From assembly GCA_040387555.1 (NCBI GenBank), contig JAZKDO010000004.1, positions 124,001-188,000 of the forward strand: a stretch of 64,000 bases of DNA. Direction: 5' to 3'. The stretch comes from UBA4416 sp040387555 (GTDB taxonomy: Bacteria > Bacteroidota > Bacteroidia > B-17B0 > Aurantibacillaceae). The position numbers and the translations under genes are program-made. Positions 25,354-35,016 of the stretch are shown here, piece by piece. Every line of letters begins with the position of its first letter. Within the stretch, counting starts at the first letter, position 1. The notes below the pieces were generated by a model. That model was not told the origin of the DNA, did no database searches, and was given only the letters and a program-made list of their open reading frames with translations.

Positions 25354-27537
25354 ATGAAAAAAAAATTACTATTTATTCTTAGTGCTACCGCTTTGAGTTT
25401 GGGTTCCATAGCTCAGGAAAGAGATCCAAAATTAATTCCATGTGCAACATTTGATGCTATGGAATTAGCTTTTAAAGCTGACCCTTCCTTAAAAGCAAAG
25501 TATGAATTACAGCAATCTATATTAGAAGGAGAATATGCCTTAGAATTAGATAAGTTTAACTCCACTTCAAAAGTGGCCGCAACAGTTTATACTGTTCCTG
25601 TAGTTTTTCATATTATGGGAAATCAAAATATTACTGACCAGACTTTTGTAAACATCATTAATTATATTAATAATGATTTTGCAAAAACAGGTTCTGATGT
25701 AGCTACTATTAATCCCACTTTTGCATCATTATATGTAGATTCAGAAATCAGGTTTGCATTGGCAAAAAGAGACCCAACAGGGAAATGTACTAATGGAATC
25801 ATTCGTCACGATTCTGATAATCCTACCTGGAGTCAATCTGCACCGGCATATAATTATTCAGGAACCGGTACTAATCGTTGGCCGGTAAATCAATATATGA
25901 ATGTGTATATTGTTGATTGTATTTCAGGGCCTTCAAGTCCTTGCCCTCCGGTAGGTTCTTATATTGGCGGTTATACCTATTTACCTGGCGGTGCGCCCAG
26001 TACAGCAGCTGATGCTATTGTTATGTTAAAAAGTCAACTCGCTCAGTTTGATCCAAAGGATTCCCGGACTTTAAGCCATGAAATCGGCCATTGGTTAAAC
26101 CTTTCTCATGTTTTTGGAAACACAAACAACCCTCAATTTGACCCATCTAACATGCCAACTAGTCCTGTTACTTGTTCTACAGATGGTGTTACTGATACCC
26201 CGCCTACCGGTGGATATTTTTCTATTTGTACCACGAGTACGTTAGATTGTTCTTCGCCGCCAAACATTGAAAATATTATGGACTATTCTTCTTGTCCAAA
26301 AATGTTTACACAGGGTCAAACTACCAGAATGAGAACAGCTTTAGCAAGTACAGTTGCAGGTAGAAATAATTTATGGTCAAGTACAAATATGACTGCAACA
26401 GGTTTGGCACCAGGTTATACATGTACGCCAGTGGCTAGTTTTGAAGACAATAAGTTAGCAAACTGCGCTGGTGGTACCATTACTTATACCAGTACAAGCC
26501 AGGTGGGCAATTCAGGATCTGTAATATGGAATTTTGAGGGCGGTACCCCTGCAACATCTACAGCGACTTCGCAGGTTGTAACTTATGCAACGCCAGGAAC
26601 TTTCTCTGTAAGTTTAACAGCAACCAATTCAATTGGGTCTAATACATTAAATAAATTATCTTATGTCGCAATTTCAAATGGAACTGTAGGTGCACAAGTG
26701 CCTGTTATGTATGATTTTGAAGGAGCTACATTGCCTTCTGATCTTATTATTAGAAATGCAAATGCATCAACAGTAACCTGGGCTCAAAGAACTGCCGGTG
26801 GTGCAACTTTGACGGCAAAGAGTATTTATCTTAATAATTTTGCTTCTTCTAATATTGGAGGTCATCTTGACGTATTGGAAACGCCAATTTATAATTTTTC
26901 GAATACATCTAATTTAACTTTCTCATATTACTTTGCTTATGCTAAGAGGGCAGCAACACAGGCAGATACATTTAAAATCCAGTATTCATTAGATTGTGGA
27001 GGCACATGGTCTAATGTACCGGGAGCTCTTTCCGCCTCACAAATGGCTACAGCATCAGGAGGAACACTTGCTACAGTTTTTAACCCAACATCTACGCAAT
27101 GGATAAAAAAAACACTCATTTCAACATTGTTGTCCGCTTTAAATAATAAACCAAGTGTTAAATTCCGTTTTTATTTTAGGGTTGACCCATCTAAAACAAG
27201 TGCAAATAATATGTATTTAGATCAAATTAATATTACGGGTACTATTAGTACAGTAACCGGTATTTCTGAGCTAGAAAAAGATATGGAATTAGCAATTTAT
27301 CCAAATCCTACCGCCTCGAGTTCTATCGTTGACTTCAATATAGAATCAGGTAAAAAAGTGAAAATCAGTGTAATGGATCTGACAGGTAGAGTTTTAGAAG
27401 AATCTGTAAAAACATCGGGTAACGATGGGCATATTTCTCATACTATTAACTCTAATAATAATTTGGCTTCAGGAGTATATATCGTAACTATTGATGTTAA
27501 TAATCAGCGTATTTCAAAGAAAGTAATTATTGAATAA
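25354..27537 (+). CDS. Secreted M43 zinc metalloprotease with PKD domain and T9SS sorting domain
   Basis: A 727-residue secreted protease of the pappalysin/cytophagalysin family. After the signal peptide (MKKKLLFILSATALSLGSIAQ) and a pro-region, the catalytic motif is SHEIGHWLNLSHVFG (the HExxHxxxxxH zinc site), with the Met-turn in NIMDYSSCPKM. A PKD domain follows at about residues 350-430 (SVIWNFEGGTPATSTATS), then a beta-sandwich region and a type A T9SS C-terminal domain beginning AIYPNPTASSS and ending in KKVIIE. A longer frame starts at 25279, but the ATG at 25354 places the signal peptide at the N-terminus. It is exported by T9SS and cleaved or anchored at the cell surface. Confidence 0.93.
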   Translation: MKKKLLFILSATALSLGSIAQERDPKLIPCATFDAMELAFKADPSLKAKYELQQSILEGEYALELDKFNSTSKVAATVYTVPVVFHIMGNQNITDQTFVNIINYINNDFAKTGSDVATINPTFASLYVDSEIRFALAKRDPTGKCTNGIIRHDSDNPTWSQSAPAYNYSGTGTNRWPVNQYMNVYIVDCISGPSSPCPPVGSYIGGYTYLPGGAPSTAADAIVMLKSQLAQFDPKDSRTLSHEIGHWLNLSHVFGNTNNPQFDPSNMPTSPVTCSTDGVTDTPPTGGYFSICTTSTLDCSSPPNIENIMDYSSCPKMFTQGQTTRMRTALASTVAGRNNLWSSTNMTATGLAPGYTCTPVASFEDNKLANCAGGTITYTSTSQVGNSGSVIWNFEGGTPATSTATSQVVTYATPGTFSVSLTATNSIGSNTLNKLSYVAISNGTVGAQVPVMYDFEGATLPSDLIIRNANASTVTWAQRTAGGATLTAKSIYLNNFASSNIGGHLDVLETPIYNFSNTSNLTFSYYFAYAKRAATQADTFKIQYSLDCGGTWSNVPGALSASQMATASGGTLATVFNPTSTQWIKKTLISTLLSALNNKPSVKFRFYFRVDPSKTSANNMYLDQINITGTISTVTGISELEKDMELAIYPNPTASSSIVDFNIESGKKVKISVMDLTGRVLEESVKTSGNDGHISHTINSNNNLASGVYIVTIDVNNQRISKKVIIE

Positions 27538-27553
27538 GTTCCACACGAAACAA

Positions 27554-27584
27554 AAAAAAATGCCTCTTTATGGGGCATTTTTTT
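27554..27584 (+). terminator. Intrinsic terminator after the M43 protease gene
   Basis: Stem AAAAAAATGCCTC / GGGGCATTTTTTT (13 pairs including one G-T) with a 5-base loop, ending in a T7 run 16 bases after the protease stop. Confidence 0.85.
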
Positions 27585-27697
27585 ATGCTTTGTGCTATCC
27601 TGTAAGAATTATGTTTTTATCAACTAATTTTCAACAGTATAGTAAGTTTCAACAAAAAATATAAATATTTGTTACGCACTTAAAAAATAGAAAGATT

Positions 27698-28048
27698 ATG
27701 TCTGAAGAGATAGAAAGAACAGAAAGAGAAGATTTATTTTCTAAAGCGGTAAAAGCAGGAAAACGCACGTATTTTTTCGACGTGAAATCAACCCGTGGAA
27801 ATGATTATTACTTAACGATTACAGAGAGTAAAAAACGTTTTGGAACGGATGGTAAATTTACATACGAAAAGCATAAGATCTTTTTATACAAAGAGGATTT
27901 TGAAAAATTTATGGAAGGTTTAAATGAATCCATAGAAGTAATAAAGGAAAATGCTCCACCCATTGTTGAAAGGGAAGCTTATACTGACAGAGATAATGGC
28001 GCAAGTTCATCTTCGGATGAAGTGAGTTTTGATGACCTGGGAAAGTAA
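27698..28048 (+). CDS. PUR-alpha-like nucleic-acid-binding protein (DUF3276)
   Basis: A 116-residue protein of the DUF3276 family found across Bacteroidota and related to eukaryotic PUR-alpha. The core runs from KAVKAGKRTYFFDVKSTRGN through DYYLTITESKKRFG to KIFLYKEDFEKFMEGL, giving the beta-beta-beta-beta-alpha PUR repeat. The C-terminal tail is acidic and Ser-rich (SSSSDEVSFDDLGK). The spirochaete relative binds single-stranded DNA and RNA, so a similar role is inferred. The gene stands alone between two terminators. Confidence 0.88.
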   Translation: MSEEIERTEREDLFSKAVKAGKRTYFFDVKSTRGNDYYLTITESKKRFGTDGKFTYEKHKIFLYKEDFEKFMEGLNESIEVIKENAPPIVEREAYTDRDNGASSSSDEVSFDDLGK

Positions 28049-28076
28049 TTTCTTACTAAAATCGTATAAAATATTG

Positions 28077-28112
28077 ACAGTTATTTAACCTTGTTAGATA
28101 ACTGTTTTTTTT
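28077..28112 (+). terminator. Intrinsic terminator after the PUR-alpha-like gene
   Basis: Stem ACAGTTAT / ATAACTGT with a 13-base loop, followed by a T8 run. Confidence 0.75.
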
Positions 28113-28260
28113 GACTGGTTTTCATTGGGTGAACGAGCTACTTATCACAGAAATGGTTAGTTCTTCTTGTCTCTTTCGAAAGTAAACCAGCTTAAATTTA
28201 CAAGTCATATAAGCTTAATTTGATTTTGAAGGTTTTGACGATTTCATTTATCAAGTATTG

Positions 28261-30222
28261 TTAAATATCAAGATTGGCCGTTTTAATTAAGAATATAAGA
28301 TTGGAAACTGACCAGGCCTGATTCATACAGCCTTTACCTGATCCGGGGTTTAATCCATCAAAAATCTCAGAAATACCATGAAGGCACTCATCCTGATAAA
28401 AATGGTCCTTAAGTTTCTGCAAACTATTCTCAACATCCCGCTTGGCAACATTTGAATAATTGTGCACCTTTAAATAAGCGGTAAAATATTCAGGTATTAA
28501 AAAAGGCCAAACTGTTCCCTGGTGATAGGCCGCATCTCTGGACCAAACATCACCCGAATACTCAGGTTTAAATTCAGGATGGTTAGGTTCCAAAGTACGA
28601 AGTCCATAATCAGTTAATAGATACTGGTTAACATTTTCCACCACCATTTTTTCTTTTTCTAAAGGCAATAAAGAATAAGGAAGGCTTACTGCGTAAATTT
28701 GATTAGGTCGTATTGCGGTGTCTGCTATTCCTTCTTCAGATATAAGATCGTTTAAATATCCATTGCTATTCCAAAAACTATTTTCAAAATTATTTTCAAT
28801 TTTTTCAATAATTGCTTTTACTGTTTCAATTGCCCTATGCCCTAAACGTTTAAGCACATAAGTATGAATTCTGAGTGCATTATACCAAAGGACGTTTATC
28901 TCTACAGGACAGCCCACACGTGGTGTGAAAACATTGTCACCAATCCGGGCATCCATCCACGATAAAGGAAGACCATGCGTACCACCGCACAAAAATCCTT
29001 TTTCAGTAATGTGAATATTATGTTTTGTGCCTGTGACGTGATGATGAATGATCTCTGTCAGCTTTTCATTTATCATCTTTAAGAATGGAGTGTCTTTAAA
29101 AGCACGATCATACTCATAAACTGCAACAAAAAGCCATAAGGTTGCGTCCATGGTATGGTACTCAGGTTCATCGGCTTCGTAATCGGCAAAACGATTAGGA
29201 ATAATTCCCTGGTTCAACACATTTAAAAAGGTTGTAATAACAGAACGCGCTTCTTTTTGTTTTCCTGTGGCAATACACAAACCCCGGAGAGCAATCATCG
29301 AATCACGGCCCCAATCAGTAAACCAGTGATAACCTGCAATAATTGAATAGTTTTCGGTGGATTTTCGATGAACAATAAATTGATCGCTTGTGATAAAAAG
29401 ATCTGCTAGAAATTTGTTATGAATCGTAGGGGGAACTAACAAATTTAGGCGTTCAATTTCCCTGGCTTTGAGCTCTGCAGGATCCTTGTTTATTTTATTT
29501 TCATCAAGTGAAAATAGCAGGTACATGGTTTCTCCCGGTTTAAGCTCATATTCAATGGTTCCAGTGCTGTAAAGATCCTCAGTAAATTCCTGCCCCCTTT
29601 GTTTTTCTAAAGTATATAAAATGTTTTTATTCCAGTGCGGGTTAGCTGTATAATAACCTTTTGTATGCATAAAATGTAAAGTTTCTGCCCCTGCATACGC
29701 ATAAATAGAATGAATTTGGCCGTTATTTTTAACGAAATAATGATAGTTGTGTTCTTCGCGTAAGAGCGAATGGTAATCGCGCACAGCATACAAAGGATTT
29801 AAGCGAAGACGAAATGATACAGTAGAAGCATTTGTATATTCTACAACTGTAGTGTTTGAATTATACACCATGAAAATGGTTTTAGATAATTCAGCCTCAC
29901 CCGCCCGGAACAATGTAGTGGGTAGTGGGGTTCGTGTAAAACCCTTTATATAATAATATCCTTCTGGATAAACCGCGTCCACATATTGGTTTGTGGAAAG
30001 CTTTGTTTCGATGTGGTTGTGCAATATCGTTTCTTCAACTTTTGAAACCATTAGTTTTCGTTCGGTAGGCGGATTAAGGGAGGCAATAAGCAATCCGTGA
30101 TACCTGCGGGTATTGGTTCCGATAATAGTGGAGGAAGCATAGCCCCCAATGCCATTGGTAATTATCCACTCCTTGGTTAAGGCGTTTTCGTGATCTGGAA
30201 TATTATTGTTAAGTAAGTTCAA
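28261..30222 (-). CDS. Glycogen debranching enzyme (amylo-alpha-1,6-glucosidase type)
   Basis: A 653-residue cytoplasmic enzyme without signal peptide. The N-terminal beta-sandwich domain (GDE_N type) begins EWIITNGIGGYASSTIIGTNTRRYHGLLIA, a highly conserved start of the family. The C-terminal (alpha/alpha)6 barrel carries HWFTDWGRDSMIALRGLC and SGDVWSRDAAYHQGTVWPF, which hold the acidic catalytic residues. It removes alpha-1,6 branch glucose from glycogen or limit dextrin. No glycogen synthase or phosphorylase gene is next to it. It diverges from the aconitase gene across a 428-base region. Confidence 0.93.
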   Translation of the reverse strand: MNLLNNNIPDHENALTKEWIITNGIGGYASSTIIGTNTRRYHGLLIASLNPPTERKLMVSKVEETILHNHIETKLSTNQYVDAVYPEGYYYIKGFTRTPLPTTLFRAGEAELSKTIFMVYNSNTTVVEYTNASTVSFRLRLNPLYAVRDYHSLLREEHNYHYFVKNNGQIHSIYAYAGAETLHFMHTKGYYTANPHWNKNILYTLEKQRGQEFTEDLYSTGTIEYELKPGETMYLLFSLDENKINKDPAELKAREIERLNLLVPPTIHNKFLADLFITSDQFIVHRKSTENYSIIAGYHWFTDWGRDSMIALRGLCIATGKQKEARSVITTFLNVLNQGIIPNRFADYEADEPEYHTMDATLWLFVAVYEYDRAFKDTPFLKMINEKLTEIIHHHVTGTKHNIHITEKGFLCGGTHGLPLSWMDARIGDNVFTPRVGCPVEINVLWYNALRIHTYVLKRLGHRAIETVKAIIEKIENNFENSFWNSNGYLNDLISEEGIADTAIRPNQIYAVSLPYSLLPLEKEKMVVENVNQYLLTDYGLRTLEPNHPEFKPEYSGDVWSRDAAYHQGTVWPFLIPEYFTAYLKVHNYSNVAKRDVENSLQKLKDHFYQDECLHGISEIFDGLNPGSGKGCMNQAWSVSNLIFLIKTANLDI

Positions 30223-30650
30223 CTAGACTATGATTAAAACACAAATACAGTTTAATTTTATAATAAATTTAATTTTTATCTGTAATTAATATATCTAATG
30301 TATAACGAAACAATTTATAAATAAAGAGAAATTATTTATACTCCAGATTTATGTAAGTGATTAGTAGAAATAAATAGCCCAAAAGTAAAATGATTGTTTA
30401 GGATTTGTATTTTATTGCAATTAAATGAAATTAATTACTGCCACATACAATAATTTACTTTTAATCAAATTACCAGGTAATGTTGTAAGAAAAATGAAAT
30501 AAGAAACATATTCAATTTTTTTACCCTTTTATACCTTAAAAAAGGTAATTAATTATTAAATTCGTAACGCGAAATCGAAAAAACTTAATGTTCTCGACTC
30601 CGCTCGAACTGACAAACTAAACTCATAACTAATCTCTAATTACTTTTATT
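30223..30650. other. 428-base divergent intergenic region
   Basis: Very AT-rich and free of open frames of note. It separates the debranching enzyme from aconitase and should hold both promoters, but no perfect TAnnTTTG box at useful spacing was identified. Its only distinctive content is the REP-like copy at 30591-30614. Confidence 0.6.
30591..30614. repeat. Single copy of the REP-like arm found at 4000-4099
   Basis: Reads TTCTCGACTCCGCTCGAACT followed by GACA. It matches the right arm at 4077-4099 in most positions and in the same orientation. It has no inverted partner here, so it is a solo copy 37 bases upstream of the aconitase ATG. Confidence 0.65.
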
Positions 30651-32918
30651 ATGGCATTTGACATTGAAATGATTAAGAAGGTTTACGAGAACATGCCTTC
30701 ACGCATTGAAGCTGCCCGTAAAGCCTTAGGTCGCCCTTTAACTTTAGCAGAAAAAATCCTTTACTCTCATTTGGATGTATCCACACCTTTAACTGATTAT
30801 CCTCGCGGAAGTTCTTATGTGGACTTTAATCCGGATCGTGTAGCGATGCAAGATGCTACAGCTCAAATGGCCTTATTGCAGTTTATGCAGGCAGGACGCC
30901 CAAAAGTGGCTGTTCCGTCTACAGTTCACTGTGATCACTTAATTACAGCAAAAGATGGTGCACAATTAGATTTACCGCATGCCAATGCAGAAAGTAAAGA
31001 AGTATTTGATTTCTTAGGATCAGTGTCTAACAAATATGGTATTGGTTTCTGGAAACCGGGTGCAGGTATTATTCACCAGGTTGTATTAGAAAATTATGCA
31101 TTTCCTGGTGGAATGATGATTGGTACGGATTCGCATACTGTGAATGCCGGTGGTTTAGGTATGATTGCTATTGGTGTTGGTGGAGCAGATGCATGCGATG
31201 TAATGGCTGGATTACCATGGGAACTAAAAATGCCAAAATTAATCGGTATTAAATTAACTGGAAAATTAAACGGCTGGACAAGCGCTAAGGATGTAATTTT
31301 AAAAGTAGCAGGGATTTTAACTGTAAAAGGTGGAACCGATAAAGTAATTGAATATTTTGGTGAAGGTGCTATTGCATTAAGCTGTACCGGAAAAGGCACA
31401 ATTTGTAACATGGGTGCGGAAGTAGGGGCAACCACTTCAACTTTTGGATACGATGAAAGCATGAGCCGTTACTTAAAAGCAACAGGACGTGCTGATGTAG
31501 CTGCTTTAGCAGATGGCATTAAACAACATTTAACAGGAGATAAAGAAGTTTATGATAATCCAAGGAATTATTTCGATGAAGTTCATGAAATTAATTTATC
31601 TGAATTAGAGCCTCATGTAAACGGACCTTTCACTCCGGATTTAGCAACACCTATTTCTAAATTAAAAGAAGTAGCCATGGCTAACGGATGGCCTTTAAAA
31701 ATTGAAGCAGGATTAATCGGTTCATGTACTAACTCTTCTTACGAAGATATTTCGCGTGCAGTTTCATTAGCTAAACAGGTTTCTGCAAAAGGTTTAAAAT
31801 CCAAAGCAGAATTCATGATCAATCCAGGTTCCGAACAGATCCGTTACACGATTGAACGTGATGGGTTCCTGGATGTGTTTAAAGAAGTGGGTGCTACTGT
31901 ATTTACTAACGCTTGCGGACCTTGTATAGGAATGTGGGATAGGGTAGGTGCTGAGAAAAAAGAAAAGAATACTATCATTCATTCATTCAACCGTAACTTT
32001 GCAAAACGTGCGGATGGAAATCCAAATACATACGCTTTTGTAGCTTCACCTGAATTAGTGGCAGCTATGGCAATTGCCGGTGATTTAACTTTCAATCCAT
32101 TAACAGATACATTAACTAACGAAAAAGGTGAGCAGGTGAAACTGGATGAGCCTACAGGTTATGAATTGCCTCCAAAAGGATTCGCTGTAGAAGATGCAGG
32201 ATTCCAGGCACCGGCTGCTGATGGTAGCGGAGTGAAAGTTTTGGTTGAACCAACCTCAAAGCGTTTACAATTATTGGATCCATTCTCAGCATGGGAAGGT
32301 GTTGACTTAAAAGGATTAAAATTATTGATCAAAGCAAAAGGAAAATGTACAACTGATCATATTTCTATGGCTGGTCCATGGTTAAAGTTCCGCGGACATT
32401 TAGATAATATCTCCAATAATATGTTAATTGGAGCGGTAAACGCTTTCAACGAAAAAACTGATTCTGTAAAGAATCAATTAACTGATATTTACGATTCAGT
32501 TCCTAATGTACAGCGTGCTTACAAAGCACAAGGAATTGGAAGTATTGTGGTAGGTGATGAGAACTACGGTGAAGGATCTTCCCGTGAACATGCAGCAATG
32601 GAGCCTCGTCATTTAGGAGTGCGTGCGGTATTGGTAAAATCATTTGCCCGTATTCATGAAACTAACTTAAAGAAACAAGGTATGTTGGGATTAACTTTCT
32701 GCGATGTAGCTGACTATGATAAGATCCGTGAAGATGATGTGATCGATATCATTGGCTTAACCAGTTTTGCTCCGGGTGTTCACTTAACTTTAACCTTGAA
32801 CCATGCAAATGGTAGTAAAGAAGATATCAAAGTAAATCATAGCTATAACGCTCAGCAAATTGAGTGGTTTAAAGCAGGAGGCGCATTAAATATCATTAGA
32901 GCTAGTGTGAGAGCGTAA
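30651..32918 (+). CDS. Aconitate hydratase (mitochondrial-like type)
   Basis: A 755-residue aconitase that converts citrate to isocitrate in the TCA cycle. The [4Fe-4S] ligands are in GSCTNSSYED and TNACGPCIG. The substrate and hinge segments PSTVHCDHLI, GTDSHTVNAGGLGMIAIGVGGAD and YGEGSSREHAAMEPRHLG are conserved. Length and the N-terminal YPRGSSYVDFNPDRVAMQDATAQ point to the mitochondrial-type aconitase common in Bacteroidota rather than the longer AcnA or AcnB. It is a single-gene unit, flanked by two different dispersed repeats. Confidence 0.96.
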   Translation: MAFDIEMIKKVYENMPSRIEAARKALGRPLTLAEKILYSHLDVSTPLTDYPRGSSYVDFNPDRVAMQDATAQMALLQFMQAGRPKVAVPSTVHCDHLITAKDGAQLDLPHANAESKEVFDFLGSVSNKYGIGFWKPGAGIIHQVVLENYAFPGGMMIGTDSHTVNAGGLGMIAIGVGGADACDVMAGLPWELKMPKLIGIKLTGKLNGWTSAKDVILKVAGILTVKGGTDKVIEYFGEGAIALSCTGKGTICNMGAEVGATTSTFGYDESMSRYLKATGRADVAALADGIKQHLTGDKEVYDNPRNYFDEVHEINLSELEPHVNGPFTPDLATPISKLKEVAMANGWPLKIEAGLIGSCTNSSYEDISRAVSLAKQVSAKGLKSKAEFMINPGSEQIRYTIERDGFLDVFKEVGATVFTNACGPCIGMWDRVGAEKKEKNTIIHSFNRNFAKRADGNPNTYAFVASPELVAAMAIAGDLTFNPLTDTLTNEKGEQVKLDEPTGYELPPKGFAVEDAGFQAPAADGSGVKVLVEPTSKRLQLLDPFSAWEGVDLKGLKLLIKAKGKCTTDHISMAGPWLKFRGHLDNISNNMLIGAVNAFNEKTDSVKNQLTDIYDSVPNVQRAYKAQGIGSIVVGDENYGEGSSREHAAMEPRHLGVRAVLVKSFARIHETNLKKQGMLGLTFCDVADYDKIREDDVIDIIGLTSFAPGVHLTLTLNHANGSKEDIKVNHSYNAQQIEWFKAGGALNIIRASVRA

Positions 32919-32924
32919 TTGTGC

Positions 32925-32953
32925 TGTCATCGTGAACTTGTTTCAGGATCTCA
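32925..32953. repeat. Short dispersed-type repeat downstream of aconitase
   Basis: Contains GAACTTGTTTCAGGATCTCA preceded by TGTCATCGT. From memory this closely resembles a TGTCATCCTGAACTTGTTTC-type element scattered in many bacterial genomes. Only this copy lies in the window, so its repeat status needs the whole genome. Confidence 0.45.
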
Positions 32954-32966
32954 GTACTCAATCATT

Positions 32967-32997
32967 AAATCCCTCTGTTATCGACAGGGGGATTTTT
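32967..32997 (+). terminator. Intrinsic terminator after aconitase
   Basis: Stem AAATCCCTCTGT / ACAGGGGGATTT (12 pairs, one G-T) with a 5-base loop, then T-rich sequence. Confidence 0.8.
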
Positions 32998-33120
32998 GTT
33001 TATCGGTTTTTAATAACAGATAACGCTTTTATACAAGTTTATAGAAGCATGAATAAGCTAAATTAAAATATCAACGATTGACCATCTAAATACATTATTC
33101 CTTGTTAAGGATTCTCAAAC

Positions 33121-33690
33121 TTAATCAATTATTAATTCGGAATTGGATCTTAGGTCAACTTCATCTCCAACTACCGAACTACCCGCTCCAGATCCCACCT
33201 GAAAATCTTTACGGTTAAGTTTTCCTGTAATTGTAAAACCAACCGAATTCTTTTTGCTCATGGGGTTTAAGGCTTTTCCATTATATATCACATCAAAGGT
33301 AATAGGTTTGGTTACACCGCGAATCGTGATATTGCCGTTGAGCTTATAGGTCTTATCTCCTGTTTTTTTAAAGGAGGTACTTTTAAAAATAAGAGTTGGA
33401 TATTTATTGGCATCAAACCAATTTTCACTCTTCAAATCCTTATCCCGCATGTCATTATCTGTATCAATTGAATTTACATTGGCTGTCATTTCAATAACTG
33501 CCTCTGTAAAATCTTCCTTTTTTGAAGTCATTGTAGCTGAAATATCTTTGAATTGACCTTCAACGTTTGAAATCCCAAAATGGCTTACACTAAATCCAAC
33601 CTTTGTATGATTTTTATCTAGGATATAAGTTTGGCCTTTTGAAATCAGGCTAAATATACAAACAGCGGTTGCAAAAAATAGTTTTTTCAT
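33121..33690 (-). CDS. YceI-family periplasmic protein
   Basis: A 189-residue protein with a Sec signal peptide (MKKLFFATAVCIFSLISKGQ) and a YceI lipocalin-like barrel. The family start YILDKNHTKVGFSVSHFGISNVEGQF and the middle segment SENWFDANKYPTLIFKST are clear. YceI proteins bind polyisoprenoid or similar lipids in the periplasm and are often stress induced; ligand and role here are not shown. It stands alone and converges on the aconitase gene. Confidence 0.93.
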   Translation of the reverse strand: MKKLFFATAVCIFSLISKGQTYILDKNHTKVGFSVSHFGISNVEGQFKDISATMTSKKEDFTEAVIEMTANVNSIDTDNDMRDKDLKSENWFDANKYPTLIFKSTSFKKTGDKTYKLNGNITIRGVTKPITFDVIYNGKALNPMSKKNSVGFTITGKLNRKDFQVGSGAGSSVVGDEVDLRSNSELIID

Positions 33691-33746
33691 TTAATAGGAT
33701 TTTAGTATTTAAAAAATATTCAAAGGATAAGACATTCTCAGGTAAA

Positions 33747-33968
33747 TTAATTTTCCCACCACTTAATAATGAATTTTATGTTTTTTAAAGAAGAGGGGTT
33801 AACAATGCATTCTGTTTTAAATTCAGAAGTTTGTTCTAGCCAAGTGTCAGTCCAGTTTAAATTTTCATTAATCGTAGTGTTATTTTCTAATTTATTTAAG
33901 TTAATGTTCTCTCTTACTTTTTTAAAAGTATAGCTAAAGGCTTTGTTTTTTGTTGTACTAACGATCAT
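33747..33968 (-). CDS. Possible small protein, function unknown
   Basis: A 73-residue frame with an ATG start, no signal peptide and no recognised domain. It is rich in Asn and Lys with several Trp residues near the C-terminus. It lies in a gap with no competing gene, and codon use looks ordinary for the region, but AT-rich intergenic DNA can produce such frames. Treated as a weak candidate. Confidence 0.4.
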   Translation of the reverse strand: MIVSTTKNKAFSYTFKKVRENINLNKLENNTTINENLNWTDTWLEQTSEFKTECIVNPSSLKNIKFIIKWWEN

Positions 33969-34183
33969 ATGTATTTGGGTTTATGGGTTAACAAATTTAA
34001 GTGGTAAGTACTCAGCAATATTTTTAATTTGATACTAACATTATGTTATCAAATGATTTTTCAATAGAGATGATTAAAGTAAAATTGATGAATAATTTTT
34101 TGTCCTATGTTATATTATATACATATTAGCTTGCGTAAATCGCAACTTTTAGTATGCTGAGAAAGGTATTTCTAAAAAGCATA

Positions 34184-34214
34184 TTTGTAAAATAGGTTGT
34201 AAAAATTACCTTTG
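34184..34214 (+). promoter_or_regulatory. Canonical Bacteroidota promoter for the AlkD-like gene
   Basis: TTTG at 34184-34187, a 19-base spacer, then TACCTTTG at 34207-34214. Both the -33 and the -7 boxes and the spacing match the Bacteroidota sigma consensus; this is the best promoter seen in the window. The leader is about 40 bases. Confidence 0.7.
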
Positions 34215-34262
34215 TAAAAGGTTTTTCAGAGACTACTAAATTAAATGTAAAGTATAAAAGTT

Positions 34263-34970
34263 ATGACAGTAAAACACATCATGTCTGAATTAGAGGAAAA
34301 AGGAAACCCAAATACCAAAAAAGTTTTACTTAAGCATGGTGTTAAGGAACCCTTTTTTGGGGTAAAAGTGAGTGACATGAAAGTGATTCAAAAACGTGTT
34401 AAAAAAGATTATCAATTATCAAAGGATCTTTATGCCACTGGAAACTCAGATGCCATGTATCTTGCAGGACTTATTGCCGATGAAAGCAAGATGACAAAAA
34501 AAGATCTCACTACATGGGTTAAGCAAGCTAAATCACCAAATATTTTTGACTACACAGTGCCCTGGATTGCTTCCGAAAGTCAATTTGGACAAGAATTGGC
34601 TTTGGAATGGATAGATGCAAAAGAGTCTTATATCGCCGCGGCGGGATGGTCAACACTTTGTAGCCTAGTTTCTATTAAATCAGATGATGATCTGAATTTG
34701 CCTTTATTAAAATCATTATTAGCAAGGGTGGAAAAAGATATTCATATGGCTGATAATAGTGTTCGCTCACGAATGAATATTTTTGTAATCTCGGTAGGTT
34801 GTTATGTGTCAAGCTTAACAGATAAAGCCCTTGCCTCGGCTCAAAAGATTGGTGCTGTGAATGTGGATGTAGGAGATACTTCCTGCAAAGTACCTGATGC
34901 ATTAGATTACATAAATAAAGTAAAAGCAAAAGGTACTATTGGTAAAAAGAAAAAAATGGCGCGATGCTGA
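34263..34970 (+). CDS. DNA alkylation repair protein (AlkD-like HEAT-repeat protein)
   Basis: A 235-residue all-helical protein of the AlkD-like/DNA alkylation repair family, in which HEAT-like repeats bind damaged DNA. The N-terminal LKHGVKEPFFGVKVSDMKVIQKRVKKDY and the middle WIASESQFGQELALEWIDAKESYIAAAGWSTL match family patterns. AlkD glycosylases excise bulky N3- or N7-alkyl purines; whether this subfamily is catalytic cannot be said. The C-terminal tail is very basic (GKKKKMARC). A second alkylation-related gene (ATL) lies 26 kb away. Confidence 0.85.
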   Translation: MTVKHIMSELEEKGNPNTKKVLLKHGVKEPFFGVKVSDMKVIQKRVKKDYQLSKDLYATGNSDAMYLAGLIADESKMTKKDLTTWVKQAKSPNIFDYTVPWIASESQFGQELALEWIDAKESYIAAAGWSTLCSLVSIKSDDDLNLPLLKSLLARVEKDIHMADNSVRSRMNIFVISVGCYVSSLTDKALASAQKIGAVNVDVGDTSCKVPDALDYINKVKAKGTIGKKKKMARC

Positions 34971-35016
34971 TTCAATTTGTTTAGCTAAAAAATATGGAGA
35001 TTCAAATAATAGTTTA

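Noticed and set aside
31094..31462. Minus-strand open frame of 122 residues inside aconitase
   Set aside because: Fully antisense to a highly conserved enzyme; low-complexity Pro/Ile-rich translation typical of a shadow frame.
34939..35016. Longer N-terminus for the GNAT-NTF2 protein
   Set aside because: It overlaps the AlkD-like coding region and adds residues outside the GNAT fold; ATG at 35017 fits the domain start.
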